Source of the DNA: Streptomyces sp. ICBB 8177
GTDB lineage: Bacteria > Actinomycetota > Actinomycetes > Streptomycetales > Streptomycetaceae
Assembly: GCF_003144095.1 (NCBI RefSeq)
Contig: NZ_NSKH01000023.1
Coordinates: 1,100,511 to 1,164,510 of the forward strand
Length of the DNA: 64,000 bases
Direction: 5' to 3'
In this document: piece after piece, positions 27,429 to 35,349 of the stretch
Layout of the letters: each line of letters starts with the position of its first letter
Numbering within the stretch: the first letter of the stretch is position 1
Notes under the pieces: generated by a model
Databases searched by the model: none
What the model saw: only the letters and a program-made list of their open reading frames with translations
What the model was told of the DNA's origin: nothing
Translations under genes and position numbers: made by a program

Positions 27429-27434
27429 TAGGCT
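27429..27434 (+). promoter_or_regulatory. -10-like TAGGCT before the metallo-hydrolase gene
   Basis: TAGGCT lies 87 bases before GTG 27522 in the divergent 242-base gap. No matching -35 is obvious. Confidence 0.35.
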
Positions 27435-27521
27435 CGTCGTCCGCGGGAACCCGCCACGGACCGCAGGTCGCCGGAGGGCTCGCCGCGTACGAGACAGTTC
27501 GCAGCCGAGTAGAGGACGATC

Positions 27522-28229
27522 GTGCTCATTGCCGGGTTCCCGGCCGGGGCCTGGGGGACCAACTGCTACGTGGTCGCCCCCGCCGCCGGCGAGGAGTGCG
27601 TGATCATCGACCCCGGGCACGAGGCCGCCGCGGGCGTCGGGGAACTGCTCGCCAAGCACCGGCTCAAGCCGGTCGCCGCGATCCTCACGCACGGCCACAT
27701 CGACCACGTCGCCTCGGTCGTCCCGGTCTGCGGGGCCCACGACATACCGGCCTGGATCCACCCCGAGGACCGCTACATGATGAGCGACCCGGCCAGGGCG
27801 CTGGGCCGTTCCATCGGGCAGCATCTGCTGGGTGAGCTGACCGTGGGCGAGCCGGACGACGTCCGGGAGCTGTCGGACGGCGCCACGCTGGCGCTGGCCG
27901 GTCTGGAGTTCACCGTGGCGCACGCGCCCGGCCATACCAAGGGGTCGGTGACCTTCCGGCTGCCCGAGACCTCCGGGATTCCCCCGGTGTTCTTCTCGGG
28001 CGACCTGCTGTTCGCCGGCTCCATCGGACGCACCGACCTGCCCGGCGGCTCCCACGCCGAGATCCTCGAGTCGCTGGCCCGCGTGTGCCTGCCGCTCGAC
28101 GACTCGACCGTGGTGCTGTCCGGCCACGGCCCCCAGACCACCATCGGCCGCGAACGCGCCACCAACCCGTTCCTGGGTGAGGTGGCCCGCGGCCACGGAG
28201 CCGAGCCGGCTCCGCGACGAGGAATGTGA
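27522..28229 (+). CDS. metallo-beta-lactamase-fold hydrolase (glyoxalase II-like)
   Basis: A 235-aa cytoplasmic metallo-hydrolase. It has the zinc motif [11 protein letters not shown] (HxHxDH), a later metal His in [13 protein letters not shown], an Asp in [20 protein letters not shown], and the last His in [10 protein letters not shown]. This arrangement matches the glyoxalase II-like branch (YcbL type), which acts on thioesters; streptomycetes lack glutathione, so the true substrate is unknown. GTG 27522 follows AGAGGA. It is 13 bases upstream of hisS and probably co-transcribed, a common actinobacterial pairing. Confidence 0.9.
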   Translation: MLIAGFPAGAWGTNCYVVAPAAGEECVIIDPGHEAAAGVGELLAKHRLKPVAAILTHGHIDHVASVVPVCGAHDIPAWIHPEDRYMMSDPARALGRSIGQHLLGELTVGEPDDVRELSDGATLALAGLEFTVAHAPGHTKGSVTFRLPETSGIPPVFFSGDLLFAGSIGRTDLPGGSHAEILESLARVCLPLDDSTVVLSGHGPQTTIGRERATNPFLGEVARGHGAEPAPRRGM

Positions 28230-28242
28230 CGACGCAACCGAA

Positions 28243-29505
28243 GTGAGCACCTTCTCCGCCCCCAAGGGCACCTACGACCTGATCCCGCCGGACTCCGCCG
28301 CGTTCCTCGCGGTGCGCGAGGCGATCGCCGCGCCGCTCAGGCGCGCCGGTTACGGCTACGTGGAGACACCCGGCTTCGAGCAGGTCGAGCTGTTCTCCCG
28401 AGGTGTCGGCGAGTCCACCGACATCGTGACCAAGGAGATGTACACCCTCACCACCAAGGGCGGTGACGAGCTGGCGCTGCGCCCCGAGGGCACCGCCTCC
28501 GTCCTGCGTGCCGCCCTCCAGGCCAACCTGCACAAGCAGGGCAACCTGCCGGTGAAGCTGTGGTACTCCGGCTCGTACTACCGCTACGAGCGACCGCAGG
28601 CCGGCCGCTACCGCCACTTCTCGCAGGTCGGCGCCGAGGCGCTGGGCGCCGAGGACCCGGCGCTCGACGCCGAGCTGATCATCCTCGCGGTCGACGCGTA
28701 CAAGTCGCTCGGCCTGCGCGGCTTCCGCCTGCTGCTCAACTCCCTCGGCGACAAGGAGTGCCGCCCGGTCTACCGCGCCGCGCTGCAGGAGTTCCTGCGC
28801 GGCCTCGACCTGGACGAGGAGACCCGCCGCCGCATCGACATCAACCCGCTGCGGGTGCTGGACGACAAGCGCGAGGCGGTGCAGAAGCAGCTGGCCGGCG
28901 CGCCGATGATGCGCGACCACCTGTGCGAGGCGTGCCGTACCTACCACGACCAGGTGCGCGAGCTGCTGACCGAGGCGGGCGTGCTGTTCGAGGACGACCC
29001 CAAGCTGGTGCGCGGCCTCGACTACTACACCCGCACCACGTTCGAGTTCGTCCACGACGGCCTCGGCTCGCAGTCCGCGGTCGGCGGCGGCGGCCGCTAC
29101 GACGGCCTGTCGGAGATGATCGGCGGCCCGGCGCTGCCCTCGGTGGGCTGGGCGCTGGGCGTGGACCGCACGGTGCTGGCCCTCAGGGCGGAGGGCGTCG
29201 AACTCGAACTGCCCGCCCCCACCCAGGTGTTCGCGGTGCCGCTGGGCGAGCGGGCGCGGCGCGCGCTGTTCGCGGTCGTCACCGAACTGCGCCGGGAGGG
29301 CGTCGCGGCCGACTTCGCGTTCGGCGGCAAGGGCCTGAAGAACGCGATGAAATCGGCCAACCGCTCCGGCGCCCGCTACGCGATCGTGGCGGGGGAGCGG
29401 GACCTTGACGAGGGCCACGTCCAGCTGAAGGACCTGGAGAGCGGCGAGCAGACCCCGGTGCCGCTGACCGCGGTCGCCGCGACCCTACGGGAACGGCTGG
29501 GCTGA
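28243..29505 (+). CDS. hisS: histidine--tRNA ligase
   Basis: Charges tRNA-His. The 420-aa class II synthetase has [13 protein letters not shown] at the N-terminus, motif 1 around [19 protein letters not shown], motif 2 with [12 protein letters not shown] and [15 protein letters not shown], the histidine-binding [15 protein letters not shown], the GGGGRYDGL motif, and a C-terminal anticodon-binding domain ([15 protein letters not shown] to the end). GTG 28243 is chosen by the conserved N-terminus; the GAGGA upstream is 20 bases away, so initiation may depend on coupling with the preceding gene. A hairpin follows it. Confidence 0.97.
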   Translation: MSTFSAPKGTYDLIPPDSAAFLAVREAIAAPLRRAGYGYVETPGFEQVELFSRGVGESTDIVTKEMYTLTTKGGDELALRPEGTASVLRAALQANLHKQGNLPVKLWYSGSYYRYERPQAGRYRHFSQVGAEALGAEDPALDAELIILAVDAYKSLGLRGFRLLLNSLGDKECRPVYRAALQEFLRGLDLDEETRRRIDINPLRVLDDKREAVQKQLAGAPMMRDHLCEACRTYHDQVRELLTEAGVLFEDDPKLVRGLDYYTRTTFEFVHDGLGSQSAVGGGGRYDGLSEMIGGPALPSVGWALGVDRTVLALRAEGVELELPAPTQVFAVPLGERARRALFAVVTELRREGVAADFAFGGKGLKNAMKSANRSGARYAIVAGERDLDEGHVQLKDLESGEQTPVPLTAVAATLRERLG

Positions 29506-29586
29506 GGCGCGACGGCGGACCGCCGACCGGGGTGGCCCCGGCCGTCATGTCCGCGTCGCCGACCGGCCGGATCCGGTCGCGTTCAC

Positions 29587-29624
29587 CACGGCCCCGGACA
29601 CCGCGTGCGCGGTCCGGGGCCGTG
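29587..29624 (+). terminator. terminator after hisS
   Basis: 13-bp stem CACGGCCCCGGAC/GTCCGGGGCCGTG with a GC-rich 12-base loop that can extend the stem. It ends 16 bases before the GNAT start. Confidence 0.7.
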
Positions 29625-29640
29625 CGGGCAGGATGGCGAC

Positions 29641-30162
29641 ATGGACTCGATCCTGACCCGGCCGGAGCGCCCCGCCGACCACGAAGCGGTCCGAGCCGTC
29701 AACCTGAGTGCTTTCCCGTCCCCCGTCGAGGCGGATCTCGTCGACGCGTTGCGCCGCGACGCCTGCTGGCTGCCCGGGCTGTCCTGGGTGGCTCAGGCCC
29801 CCGACGGCCAGGTCGCCGGGCACGCCCTGCTGACCCGGCTGCGCGTCGAGGGCGCGGGCACCGCAGGGGACGCGCTCGCCCTGGCCCCGGTCGCCGTCTC
29901 CCCGTCGTGGCAGCGGCAGGGCTATGGAACGGCACTGGTCAGAGCGGTGCTGGCGGCGGCGGACGCGACCGGCGAACGGCTGGTGGTGGTGCTCGGCGAC
30001 CCTCGCTACTACCGCCGCTTCGGCTTCGCCCCGGCCTCGCTGCACGGGGTGAGCGGGCCGTACGAGGTACCGGACGCGGTCTTCCAGGCGCTGCCGCTCG
30101 GCGGCTACGACGGCGGACCGCGCGGCGAGGCGGTCTACGCGGCTCCGTTCCGCAGCCTGTGA
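29641..30162 (+). CDS. GNAT family N-acetyltransferase
   Basis: A 173-aa acyl-CoA-dependent acetyltransferase. The coenzyme A motif A is VSPSWQRQGYGTALVRAVL (Q-R-Q-G-Y-G), and GDPRYYRRFGFAPA is the YhbS-like motif B, so it is closest to the YhbS subgroup of putative acetyltransferases. The acceptor is unknown. ATG 29641 follows AGGATGG; an upstream in-frame GTG would run through the hisS terminator. It stands alone between hisS and the VKOR gene. Confidence 0.85.
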   Translation: MDSILTRPERPADHEAVRAVNLSAFPSPVEADLVDALRRDACWLPGLSWVAQAPDGQVAGHALLTRLRVEGAGTAGDALALAPVAVSPSWQRQGYGTALVRAVLAAADATGERLVVVLGDPRYYRRFGFAPASLHGVSGPYEVPDAVFQALPLGGYDGGPRGEAVYAAPFRSL

Positions 30163-30322
30163 TCTTCGCCGGTCCGCGGTATGCGGCCGGGGCGGCTGGT
30201 GCACAATGATGCCCCGGCGCCTACCGTTCACGCGCGGCGCCGTGCAGTCTGGTAGTGGGCGGGCCGGTGGCGGGCGGACCTCACCGGGACGCGATCCCTT
30301 GGACACGGCGACAGAAGGCGAC

Positions 30323-30961
30323 ATGACGACATCGGCGCTCGAAGAGACCCGCAGCGAGGAACGGCACGACGAGCCGGAGCTCATCGGCGGGGGCCGCGCG
30401 TTCGGTGTGCTGCTGGTGGTGTGCGGCGTGCTGGGCCTGCTCGCCGCCTGGTACATCACCCTCGACGAGTTCCAGCTGTACAAGAACCCCAACTTCGTCC
30501 CCGGGTGCAGCATCAACCCGATCATCTCCTGCGGCAACATCATGAAGAGCCACCAGGCGAAGGCCTTCGGGTTCCCCAACCCGATGATCGGCCTGGTCTG
30601 CTATCCGGTGCTCATCTGCGTGGGCATGGCGGTGCTCGCCAGGGCCCGGTTCCGCCGCTGGTTCTGGCTCGGCCTGCAGGCCGGCACGCTCTTCGGCGTC
30701 GGGTTCGTCACCTGGCTCCAGTACGAGTCGCTGTACTCGATCGGTTCGCTGTGCCCCTGGTGCATGATGGCCTGGGTCGGAACCATCGCCGCCTTCTGGT
30801 ACACGCTCGCGCACAACGTGAAGAACCGGGTGATCCCGGTGCCCGCCGGGGTCAAGCAGGCGGTGGAGGAGTTCCACTGGGCGGTCCCGATCCTGTGGTA
30901 CGGCGTCCTGGTGATGCTCATCCTGACCCGCTGGTGGTCGTACTGGCGCACCCTGCTCTGA
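30323..30961 (+). CDS. vitamin K epoxide reductase family protein (VKOR)
   Basis: A quinone-linked membrane thiol oxidase that reoxidises DsbA-like proteins in the envelope, replacing DsbB in actinobacteria. The 212-aa protein has five hydrophobic segments and both cysteine pairs: Cys62 and Cys70 in VPGCSINPIISCGN, and the CPWC active site at 144-147. It also has FGFPNPMIGLVCYP typical of the family. No fused thioredoxin domain and no dsbA neighbour are present. ATG 30323 follows GAAGGCGAC; upstream in-frame starts add a Gly/Arg-rich tail without family match. A hairpin follows before rarA. Confidence 0.92.
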   Translation: MTTSALEETRSEERHDEPELIGGGRAFGVLLVVCGVLGLLAAWYITLDEFQLYKNPNFVPGCSINPIISCGNIMKSHQAKAFGFPNPMIGLVCYPVLICVGMAVLARARFRRWFWLGLQAGTLFGVGFVTWLQYESLYSIGSLCPWCMMAWVGTIAAFWYTLAHNVKNRVIPVPAGVKQAVEEFHWAVPILWYGVLVMLILTRWWSYWRTLL

Positions 30962-31013
30962 GCCCCGCCCGCGCGCTGCGCGGTGCGAGGCGCACGCCCC
31001 CTGAGCCGACCGT

Positions 31014-31046
31014 ACGGCCCGGGCCCCCGTCGCGGGCCCGGGCCGT
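31014..31046 (+). terminator. terminator after the VKOR gene
   Basis: Perfect 13-bp stem ACGGCCCGGGCCC/GGGCCCGGGCCGT with loop CCGTCGC, followed by TGTC. Confidence 0.75.
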
Positions 31047-31062
31047 TGTCAGTGCCGTGTCC

Positions 31063-31068
31063 TAGGCT
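31063..31068 (+). promoter_or_regulatory. -10 box TAGGCT, probable leaderless rarA promoter
   Basis: TAGGCT ends 8 bases before GTG 31077 and no Shine-Dalgarno is present. The box lies just after the VKOR terminator. Confidence 0.5.
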
Positions 31069-31076
31069 TCCTTGTC

Positions 31077-32426
31077 GTGGAACCCGACCTGTTCACCGCC
31101 GCCGCCGAGGACCGCCGGGCCAAGGAGCCCGGCGCCAGCCCGCTCCCGGTGCGCATGCGCCCGCGCACCCTGGACGAGGTGGTGGGCCAGCAGCACCTGC
31201 TCGGCCCCGGCTCGCCGCTGCGCAGGCTCGTCGGCGAGGGCGCGGGCGGCCCCGCCGGTCCCGCCTCGGTCATCCTGTGGGGGCCGCCGGGGACCGGCAA
31301 GACGACCCTCGCCTACGTGGTCAGCCACGCCACCAACCGCCGCTTCGTGGAGCTGTCGGCGATCACCGCGGGCGTCAAGGAGGTCCGCGCGGTCATCGAC
31401 AGCGCGCGCCGCGAGTCGGGCGGGTACGGCCGCGAGACGCTGCTGTTCCTCGACGAGATCCACCGCTTCAGCAAGGCTCAGCAGGACTCCCTGCTGCCCG
31501 CCGTGGAGAACCGCTGGGTCACCCTGATCGCCGCCACCACCGAGAACCCGTACTTCTCGGTCATCTCCCCGCTGCTGTCCCGCTCGCTGCTGCTGACCCT
31601 CGAAGCCCTCACCGACGAGGACATCCGCGGGCTGCTGCACCGCGCGCTGAGCGATCCGCGCGGGCTGGACGGCGCCGTCACCCTCCCCGAGGACGCCGAG
31701 GCCCACCTGCTGCGCATCGCGGGCGGTGACGCGCGGCGCGCCCTGACCGCGCTGGAGGCGGGCGCCGGGTCGGCCCTGGCGCGCGGTGAGGACGAGATCA
31801 CGCTGCCGGTGCTGGAGGCGGCCGTGGACCGGGCCGCGGTGAAGTACGACCGCGCGGGCGACCAGCACTACGACGTGGCCAGCGCCCTGATCAAGTCGAT
31901 CCGCGGATCCGACGTGGACGCCGCGCTGCACTACCTGGCCCGCATGATCGAGGCCGGTGAGGACCCCCGCTTCATCGCCCGCAGGCTGATGATCTCCGCC
32001 AGCGAGGACATCGGGCTGGCCGACCCGCAGGCGCTCCAGACGGCCGTCGCCGCCGCGCAGGCGGTCGCGATGATCGGCTTCCCCGAGGCCCGAATCACGC
32101 TGTCCCAGGCGACCATCGCTCTGGCGCTCGCCCCGAAGTCCAACGCGGCCTACCTGGCGATCGACGCGGCCCTGTCGGACGTACGCAAGGGGCTGGCGGG
32201 CCCCGTCCCGGCGCATCTGCGCGACAGCCACTACAAGGGCGCGACCAAACTCGGCCACGGCGAGGGGTACGCCTACCCGCACGACCTGCCCGGTGCCATC
32301 GCCGCCCAGCAGTACGCCCCCGACGAGGTGCATGGCAGGCGGTACTACGAGCCCACCCGCTACGGCGCCGAGGCCCGCTACGCGGACGTGCTCGACCGGG
32401 TCAGGGAGCGCCTGACGGGGGAGTGA
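31077..32426 (+). CDS. rarA: replication-associated recombination protein RarA (MgsA)
   Basis: A clamp-loader-like AAA+ ATPase that acts at stalled replication forks. The 449-aa protein starts [19 protein letters not shown], then [21 protein letters not shown], Walker A GPPGTGKT (69-76), Walker [17 protein letters not shown], sensor 1 [13 protein letters not shown], and the C-terminal tetramerisation domain ([22 protein letters not shown], then [18 protein letters not shown]). Length and every segment are normal for the family. GTG 31077 sits 8 bases after a TAGGCT box, so the mRNA may be leaderless. Confidence 0.96.
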   Translation: MEPDLFTAAAEDRRAKEPGASPLPVRMRPRTLDEVVGQQHLLGPGSPLRRLVGEGAGGPAGPASVILWGPPGTGKTTLAYVVSHATNRRFVELSAITAGVKEVRAVIDSARRESGGYGRETLLFLDEIHRFSKAQQDSLLPAVENRWVTLIAATTENPYFSVISPLLSRSLLLTLEALTDEDIRGLLHRALSDPRGLDGAVTLPEDAEAHLLRIAGGDARRALTALEAGAGSALARGEDEITLPVLEAAVDRAAVKYDRAGDQHYDVASALIKSIRGSDVDAALHYLARMIEAGEDPRFIARRLMISASEDIGLADPQALQTAVAAAQAVAMIGFPEARITLSQATIALALAPKSNAAYLAIDAALSDVRKGLAGPVPAHLRDSHYKGATKLGHGEGYAYPHDLPGAIAAQQYAPDEVHGRRYYEPTRYGAEARYADVLDRVRERLTGE

Positions 32427-32427
32427 G

Positions 32428-32464
32428 CGCCGGGACGCCCGGGGCGCCCCCGGGCGTCCCGGCG
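32428..32464. terminator. bidirectional hairpin between rarA and YciI gene
   Basis: Perfect 17-bp stem (left arm 32428-32444, right arm 32448-32464) with the 3-base loop CGC between converging genes. Confidence 0.85.
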
Positions 32465-32498
32465 GGGACCGGTGCCCCCGCCGCGACGCCCGCGTGTC

Positions 32499-32798
32499 CT
32501 AGGCCGGCGGCTGCTCGCGGTACCGCTCCAGCGCGGGCGCCGTCTTGGTCGCCGCGAACTCCAGGACGCGGTACTCCGCCACGCCCTCCACGGCGAACGG
32601 GTCGGTGGCCACCAGGGCCTCGATGGCCGCGCGGTCGGGGGCGACGGCCAGCAGCACGCCGCCGTCACGCGGGTTCTTGCGGCCGGACGCGAGCAGCACT
32701 CCGGCCGCGTACTGCTCCTCCAGCCAGGCGACGTGCCGCTCCAGCAGCGCGTCGACGCGGTCAAGGGGCGCGGTGTAGGTCAGTTCGACGACAAACAT
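32499..32798 (-). CDS. YciI family protein, 99 aa
   Basis: A small ferredoxin-like-fold protein of the YciI/YCII family. It has MFVVELTYTAPLDRVDALLERH at the N-terminus, the family core LASGRKNPRDGGVLLAVAPDR with a conserved Asp, and ATDPFAVEGVAEYRVLEF. Enzymatic roles have been shown for only a few members. ATG at 32796-32798 lies 10 bases after the DUF2470 stop, so the two form a unit and would share the iron box upstream. Convergent with rarA. Confidence 0.88.
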   Translation of the reverse strand: MFVVELTYTAPLDRVDALLERHVAWLEEQYAAGVLLASGRKNPRDGGVLLAVAPDRAAIEALVATDPFAVEGVAEYRVLEFAATKTAPALERYREQPPA

Positions 32799-32808
32799 GA
32801 TCGGGAGC

Positions 32809-33633
32809 CTACGCGTCGCGCCGGTCCTGCCGTGCCTCGCGGGCGGCGTCGAACAGGGCGTGCATCGACCGGCGCAGCTCGTCGACCCCCTCCACCGGCG
32901 CCGGGAACTCGAAGCGGGCGTCGAAGCCGCCACCGCCCCCGGTGAAGCGCACCCGCAGGCCGTAGCGGTCCAGCGCCAGCGGCACGGCGCCGTCCGCGGC
33001 GGGGCAGTGCCCGGTGCCGTCGTCGACCAGGGCGCACAGCCAGGCCAACTGGTCGTCGTGGGCGGCGGCGAGGTGCTGGAGGAGTTCCGCCTCGTGAGCG
33101 GCGAGCGGGTCGGGGCGGGCGGCGGCGAAGTCGTCGGGCTCGACGTGCTCGGCGCCCCACAGGTCGTCCACCGAGCCCTCGCCGGTCTCCAGCCGCAGCC
33201 AGCCGGGCTGCTCCCGGTCACGCGCCCTGGTCAGCCACCCGGCGACCCAGGCCCGGCCGCGGATGCGGTGCGGCACCGCGACCGGGGCGACGTCGGTGAT
33301 TTCCAGCACAGCGGTGAGTCCGCCGTCGGCGGCGTGGGTGGCCGCCCGTACCGCCGGGGAATCCGGCGGAAAGCGCAGCAGGACGTCGCCTGCGGCCTCC
33401 ACGACGCGTGCCGTCGGCATCATCAGATGCTGTTCGGCCAGGTCAAGACCCGGAATGACCAGCACGGCGGAGGCGTTACCCTCGACTAGAGTTCGCGCGC
33501 GTTCCGCGGCCGTCGGCCTGCTGGGCGCGTATTCCTCTTCGGGACGCGGCTGACCGTGCTCCTCGCGTTCCTCACCCACCGAGGCGGTGGCGGTGTGGTC
33601 CGCACTGGGCATGGGGTTCCCGGGTCGAAACAT
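32809..33633 (-). CDS. DUF2470 protein, haem-utilisation-like
   Basis: A 274-aa soluble protein. After a Glu/Pro/Arg-rich start (1-40) it has a split-barrel-like part (about 40-160: ARTLVEGNASAVLVIPGLD to RIRGRAWVAGWLTR) and a C-terminal DUF2470 domain (about 180-265) with LAAHEAELLQHLAAAHDDQL and DRYGLRVRF, FEFPAPVEGVDELRRSM. The same two-part plan occurs in HugZ-type haem-degrading proteins, so a role in haem or iron handling is plausible. A perfect iron box 14 bases upstream of the start supports that. ATG at 33631-33633 follows GCGGAGGAG. I cannot identify haem ligands with certainty. Confidence 0.85.
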   Translation of the reverse strand: MFRPGNPMPSADHTATASVGEEREEHGQPRPEEEYAPSRPTAAERARTLVEGNASAVLVIPGLDLAEQHLMMPTARVVEAAGDVLLRFPPDSPAVRAATHAADGGLTAVLEITDVAPVAVPHRIRGRAWVAGWLTRARDREQPGWLRLETGEGSVDDLWGAEHVEPDDFAAARPDPLAAHEAELLQHLAAAHDDQLAWLCALVDDGTGHCPAADGAVPLALDRYGLRVRFTGGGGGFDARFEFPAPVEGVDELRRSMHALFDAAREARQDRRDA

Positions 33634-33647
33634 GCGATCTCCTCCGC

Positions 33648-33666
33648 TAAGGTAAGCCTTACCTAA
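33648..33666. promoter_or_regulatory. perfect DtxR/IdeR/DmdR iron box
   Basis: TAAGGTAAGCCTTACCTAA matches the DtxR-family consensus TWAGGTWAGSCTWACCTWA at all 19 positions. It lies in the 55-base divergent gap, 14 bases before the DUF2470 start and 22 bases before the rpsD start. In streptomycetes the Fe(II)-dependent repressors DmdR1/DmdR2 bind such sites. The location means that repression of the DUF2470-YciI unit is very likely, and an effect on rpsD is possible. Confidence 0.88.
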
Positions 33667-33688
33667 CTTACATGGAGGTCTGGAGAAC

Positions 33689-34300
33689 GTGAACCAGTCG
33701 CGTCCCAAGGTCAAGAAGTCCCGCGCGCTCGGCATCGCGCTGACCCCGAAGGCGGTCAAGTACTTCGAGGCCCGCCCGTACCCGCCCGGCGAGCACGGCC
33801 GCGGCCGCAAGCAGAACAGCGACTACAAGGTCCGTCTGCTGGAGAAGCAGCGTCTGCGTGCCCAGTACGACATCAGCGAGACGCAGATGCGCCGTGCCTA
33901 CGACCGCGCTCGGAAGGTCGAAGGCAAGACCGGCGACGCGCTGATCATCGAGCTTGAGCGCCGTCTGGACGCGCTCGTCCTGCGGTCCGGCCTGGCCCGC
34001 ACCATCTACCAGGCCCGGCAGATGGTCGTCCACGGCCACATCGAGGTCAACGGCCGCAAGGTCGACCGCCCGTCCTTCCGGGTCCGCCCGGACGACGTGG
34101 TGCAGGTCCGCGAGCGCTCCCGCGCCAAGACCCCGTTCCAGGTCGCCAAGGCCGGCGGCTGGGCGGGCGAGGGCGAGACCCCGAAGTACCTCCAGGTCAA
34201 CCTGGACGCCCTGGCGTTCCGCCTGGACCGCGACCCCAACCGCCGCGAGATCCCGGTGATCTGCGACGAGCAGCTCGTCGTCGAGTACTACGCCCGCTGA
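33689..34300 (+). CDS. rpsD: 30S ribosomal protein S4
   Basis: Binds 16S rRNA early in 30S assembly. The 203-aa protein begins [21 protein letters not shown] and lacks the N-terminal zinc cysteines of the C+ form. It has [19 protein letters not shown], the S4 RNA-binding domain around [30 protein letters not shown] (split in the sequence), and ends [10 protein letters not shown]. In streptomycetes rpsD lies here rather than in the rpsM-rpsK-rpoA cluster. GTG 33689 is preceded by GGAGG and GGAG. Its promoter must overlap or abut the iron box of the divergent gene. Confidence 0.97.
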   Translation: MNQSRPKVKKSRALGIALTPKAVKYFEARPYPPGEHGRGRKQNSDYKVRLLEKQRLRAQYDISETQMRRAYDRARKVEGKTGDALIIELERRLDALVLRSGLARTIYQARQMVVHGHIEVNGRKVDRPSFRVRPDDVVQVRERSRAKTPFQVAKAGGWAGEGETPKYLQVNLDALAFRLDRDPNRREIPVICDEQLVVEYYAR

Positions 34301-34330
34301 CGTCCCCCCGGACCGTCTCCGGCACCTCCC

Positions 34331-34366
34331 CGCAGCGCCGCGCCGTCGAGTACGGGCGGCGCTGCG
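34331..34366 (+). terminator. terminator after rpsD
   Basis: 11-bp stem CGCAGCGCCGC/GCGGCGCTGCG with a 14-base loop, 31 bases after the rpsD stop. Confidence 0.65.
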
Positions 34367-34423
34367 GCGTTCCCGCCCGCGCGTCACCCCGGAACTCGGT
34401 ACGAGCACCGGCCCCGGGCGCGA

Positions 34424-34429
34424 TAGGGT
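34424..34429 (+). promoter_or_regulatory. -10-like TAGGGT before the DUF948-alaS operon
   Basis: TAGGGT lies after the rpsD terminator and about 100 bases before the DUF948 gene, so it is a candidate for the alaS operon promoter. No matching -35 was confirmed. Confidence 0.35.
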
Positions 34430-34530
34430 CGGAACCCTGCCGCCCGCGCCCGCGTTCCGCCGTGGCCCTCGGGCCCGGACCGGCGTACGCGAGCGGCCCG
34501 CCGACCGTCGTGAACTTCGAGGAGCCAGCA

Positions 34531-34992
34531 GTGTCCGGTGGAGAGGTGGCCGGCCTCATCGTGGCCGTCTTCTGGGCCATCCTGGTGTCGTTCCTGGCCG
34601 TGGTGCTGGTCCGGCTCGCGCAGACCCTGCGGCAGGCCGGCGACCTGGTCGCAGGCGTCACCGAGCAGGCCGTGCCGCTGCTGGGCGAGGCCACCGCGGC
34701 GGTGCGCGCCGCCCACACCCAGCTCGACCGCGTCGACACCATCACCGCCGACGTCCAGGAGGTCACGGCCAACGCCTCCGCGCTGTCCACCACCGTCGCC
34801 TCCACCTTCGGCGGCCCGCTGGTCAAGGTCGCCGCGTTCGGCTACGGCGTGCGCCGCGCGGTCGGCCTGCAGGCGCAGGACCGCAAGGACGCCAAGGCCG
34901 ACCGGCGCGCCAGGGCCCGCGCCGCGCGCCGTACGGTGATCGTGGGCGCCGCGCTGCCGGGCGCCCGCCGCCGCACCCGAGGGAAGGGCTGA
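34531..34992 (+). CDS. DUF948 domain membrane protein, 153 aa
   Basis: It has one N-terminal membrane helix ([22 protein letters not shown], about 5-26), then a helix-rich DUF948 domain resembling receptor or methyl-accepting-type coiled coils ([32 protein letters not shown] in the sequence) and a basic C-terminus ending RRRTRGKG. Function unknown. GTG 34531 is chosen because CGAGGAG lies 7 bases upstream. It starts a tight run of genes to aroE: DUF6167, alaS, ruvX and mltG follow, suggesting a long operon. Confidence 0.85.
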   Translation: MSGGEVAGLIVAVFWAILVSFLAVVLVRLAQTLRQAGDLVAGVTEQAVPLLGEATAAVRAAHTQLDRVDTITADVQEVTANASALSTTVASTFGGPLVKVAAFGYGVRRAVGLQAQDRKDAKADRRARARAARRTVIVGAALPGARRRTRGKG

Positions 34993-34998
34993 TCCGAG

Positions 34999-35349
34999 AT
35001 GTTCCGCCGCCTGTTCTGGTTCGTCGCCGGCATCTCGACCGGCGTGTGGGCCACCACCAAGGTCAACCGCGCGGTGCGCCGCCTCAGCCCCGACGGCCTC
35101 GCGGCTACCGCCGCCGACCGGGCGCTCGAACTCGGCGGCCGGGCACGGCAGTTCGCGATCGACGTGCGCGCCGGAATGACCGAGCGCGAAGCCGAACTCG
35201 GCGACGTCCTGGGGATCGACGGCCGGCCCGGTCCGGAGCCCGAACCCCACCGGGCCGTGCAGCCCGTCAACCGTCCGCAGATCACCTACCGGGGCCACGT
35301 GCGTTCACGGGTCCACCCGCAGGATCACCAGCAGAAAGAGGGCCACTGA
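34999..35349 (+). CDS. DUF6167 family protein, 116 aa
   Basis: A small protein with an N-terminal hydrophobic helix ([21 protein letters not shown]) and a helical, charged remainder; [14 protein letters not shown] resembles the segment seen in other members found before alaS. Function unknown. ATG 34999 follows the DUF948 stop by 6 bases, and its own stop overlaps the alaS ATG by one base (TGATG), so translation is coupled. Confidence 0.8.
   Translation: MFRRLFWFVAGISTGVWATTKVNRAVRRLSPDGLAATAADRALELGGRARQFAIDVRAGMTEREAELGDVLGIDGRPGPEPEPHRAVQPVNRPQITYRGHVRSRVHPQDHQQKEGH

Noticed and set aside
32499-33221. A 240-residue fusion of the YciI protein with upstream sequence
   Set aside because: The upstream part is an off-frame reading of the DUF2470 gene; the internal ATG at 32798 gives a complete 99-residue YciI domain.
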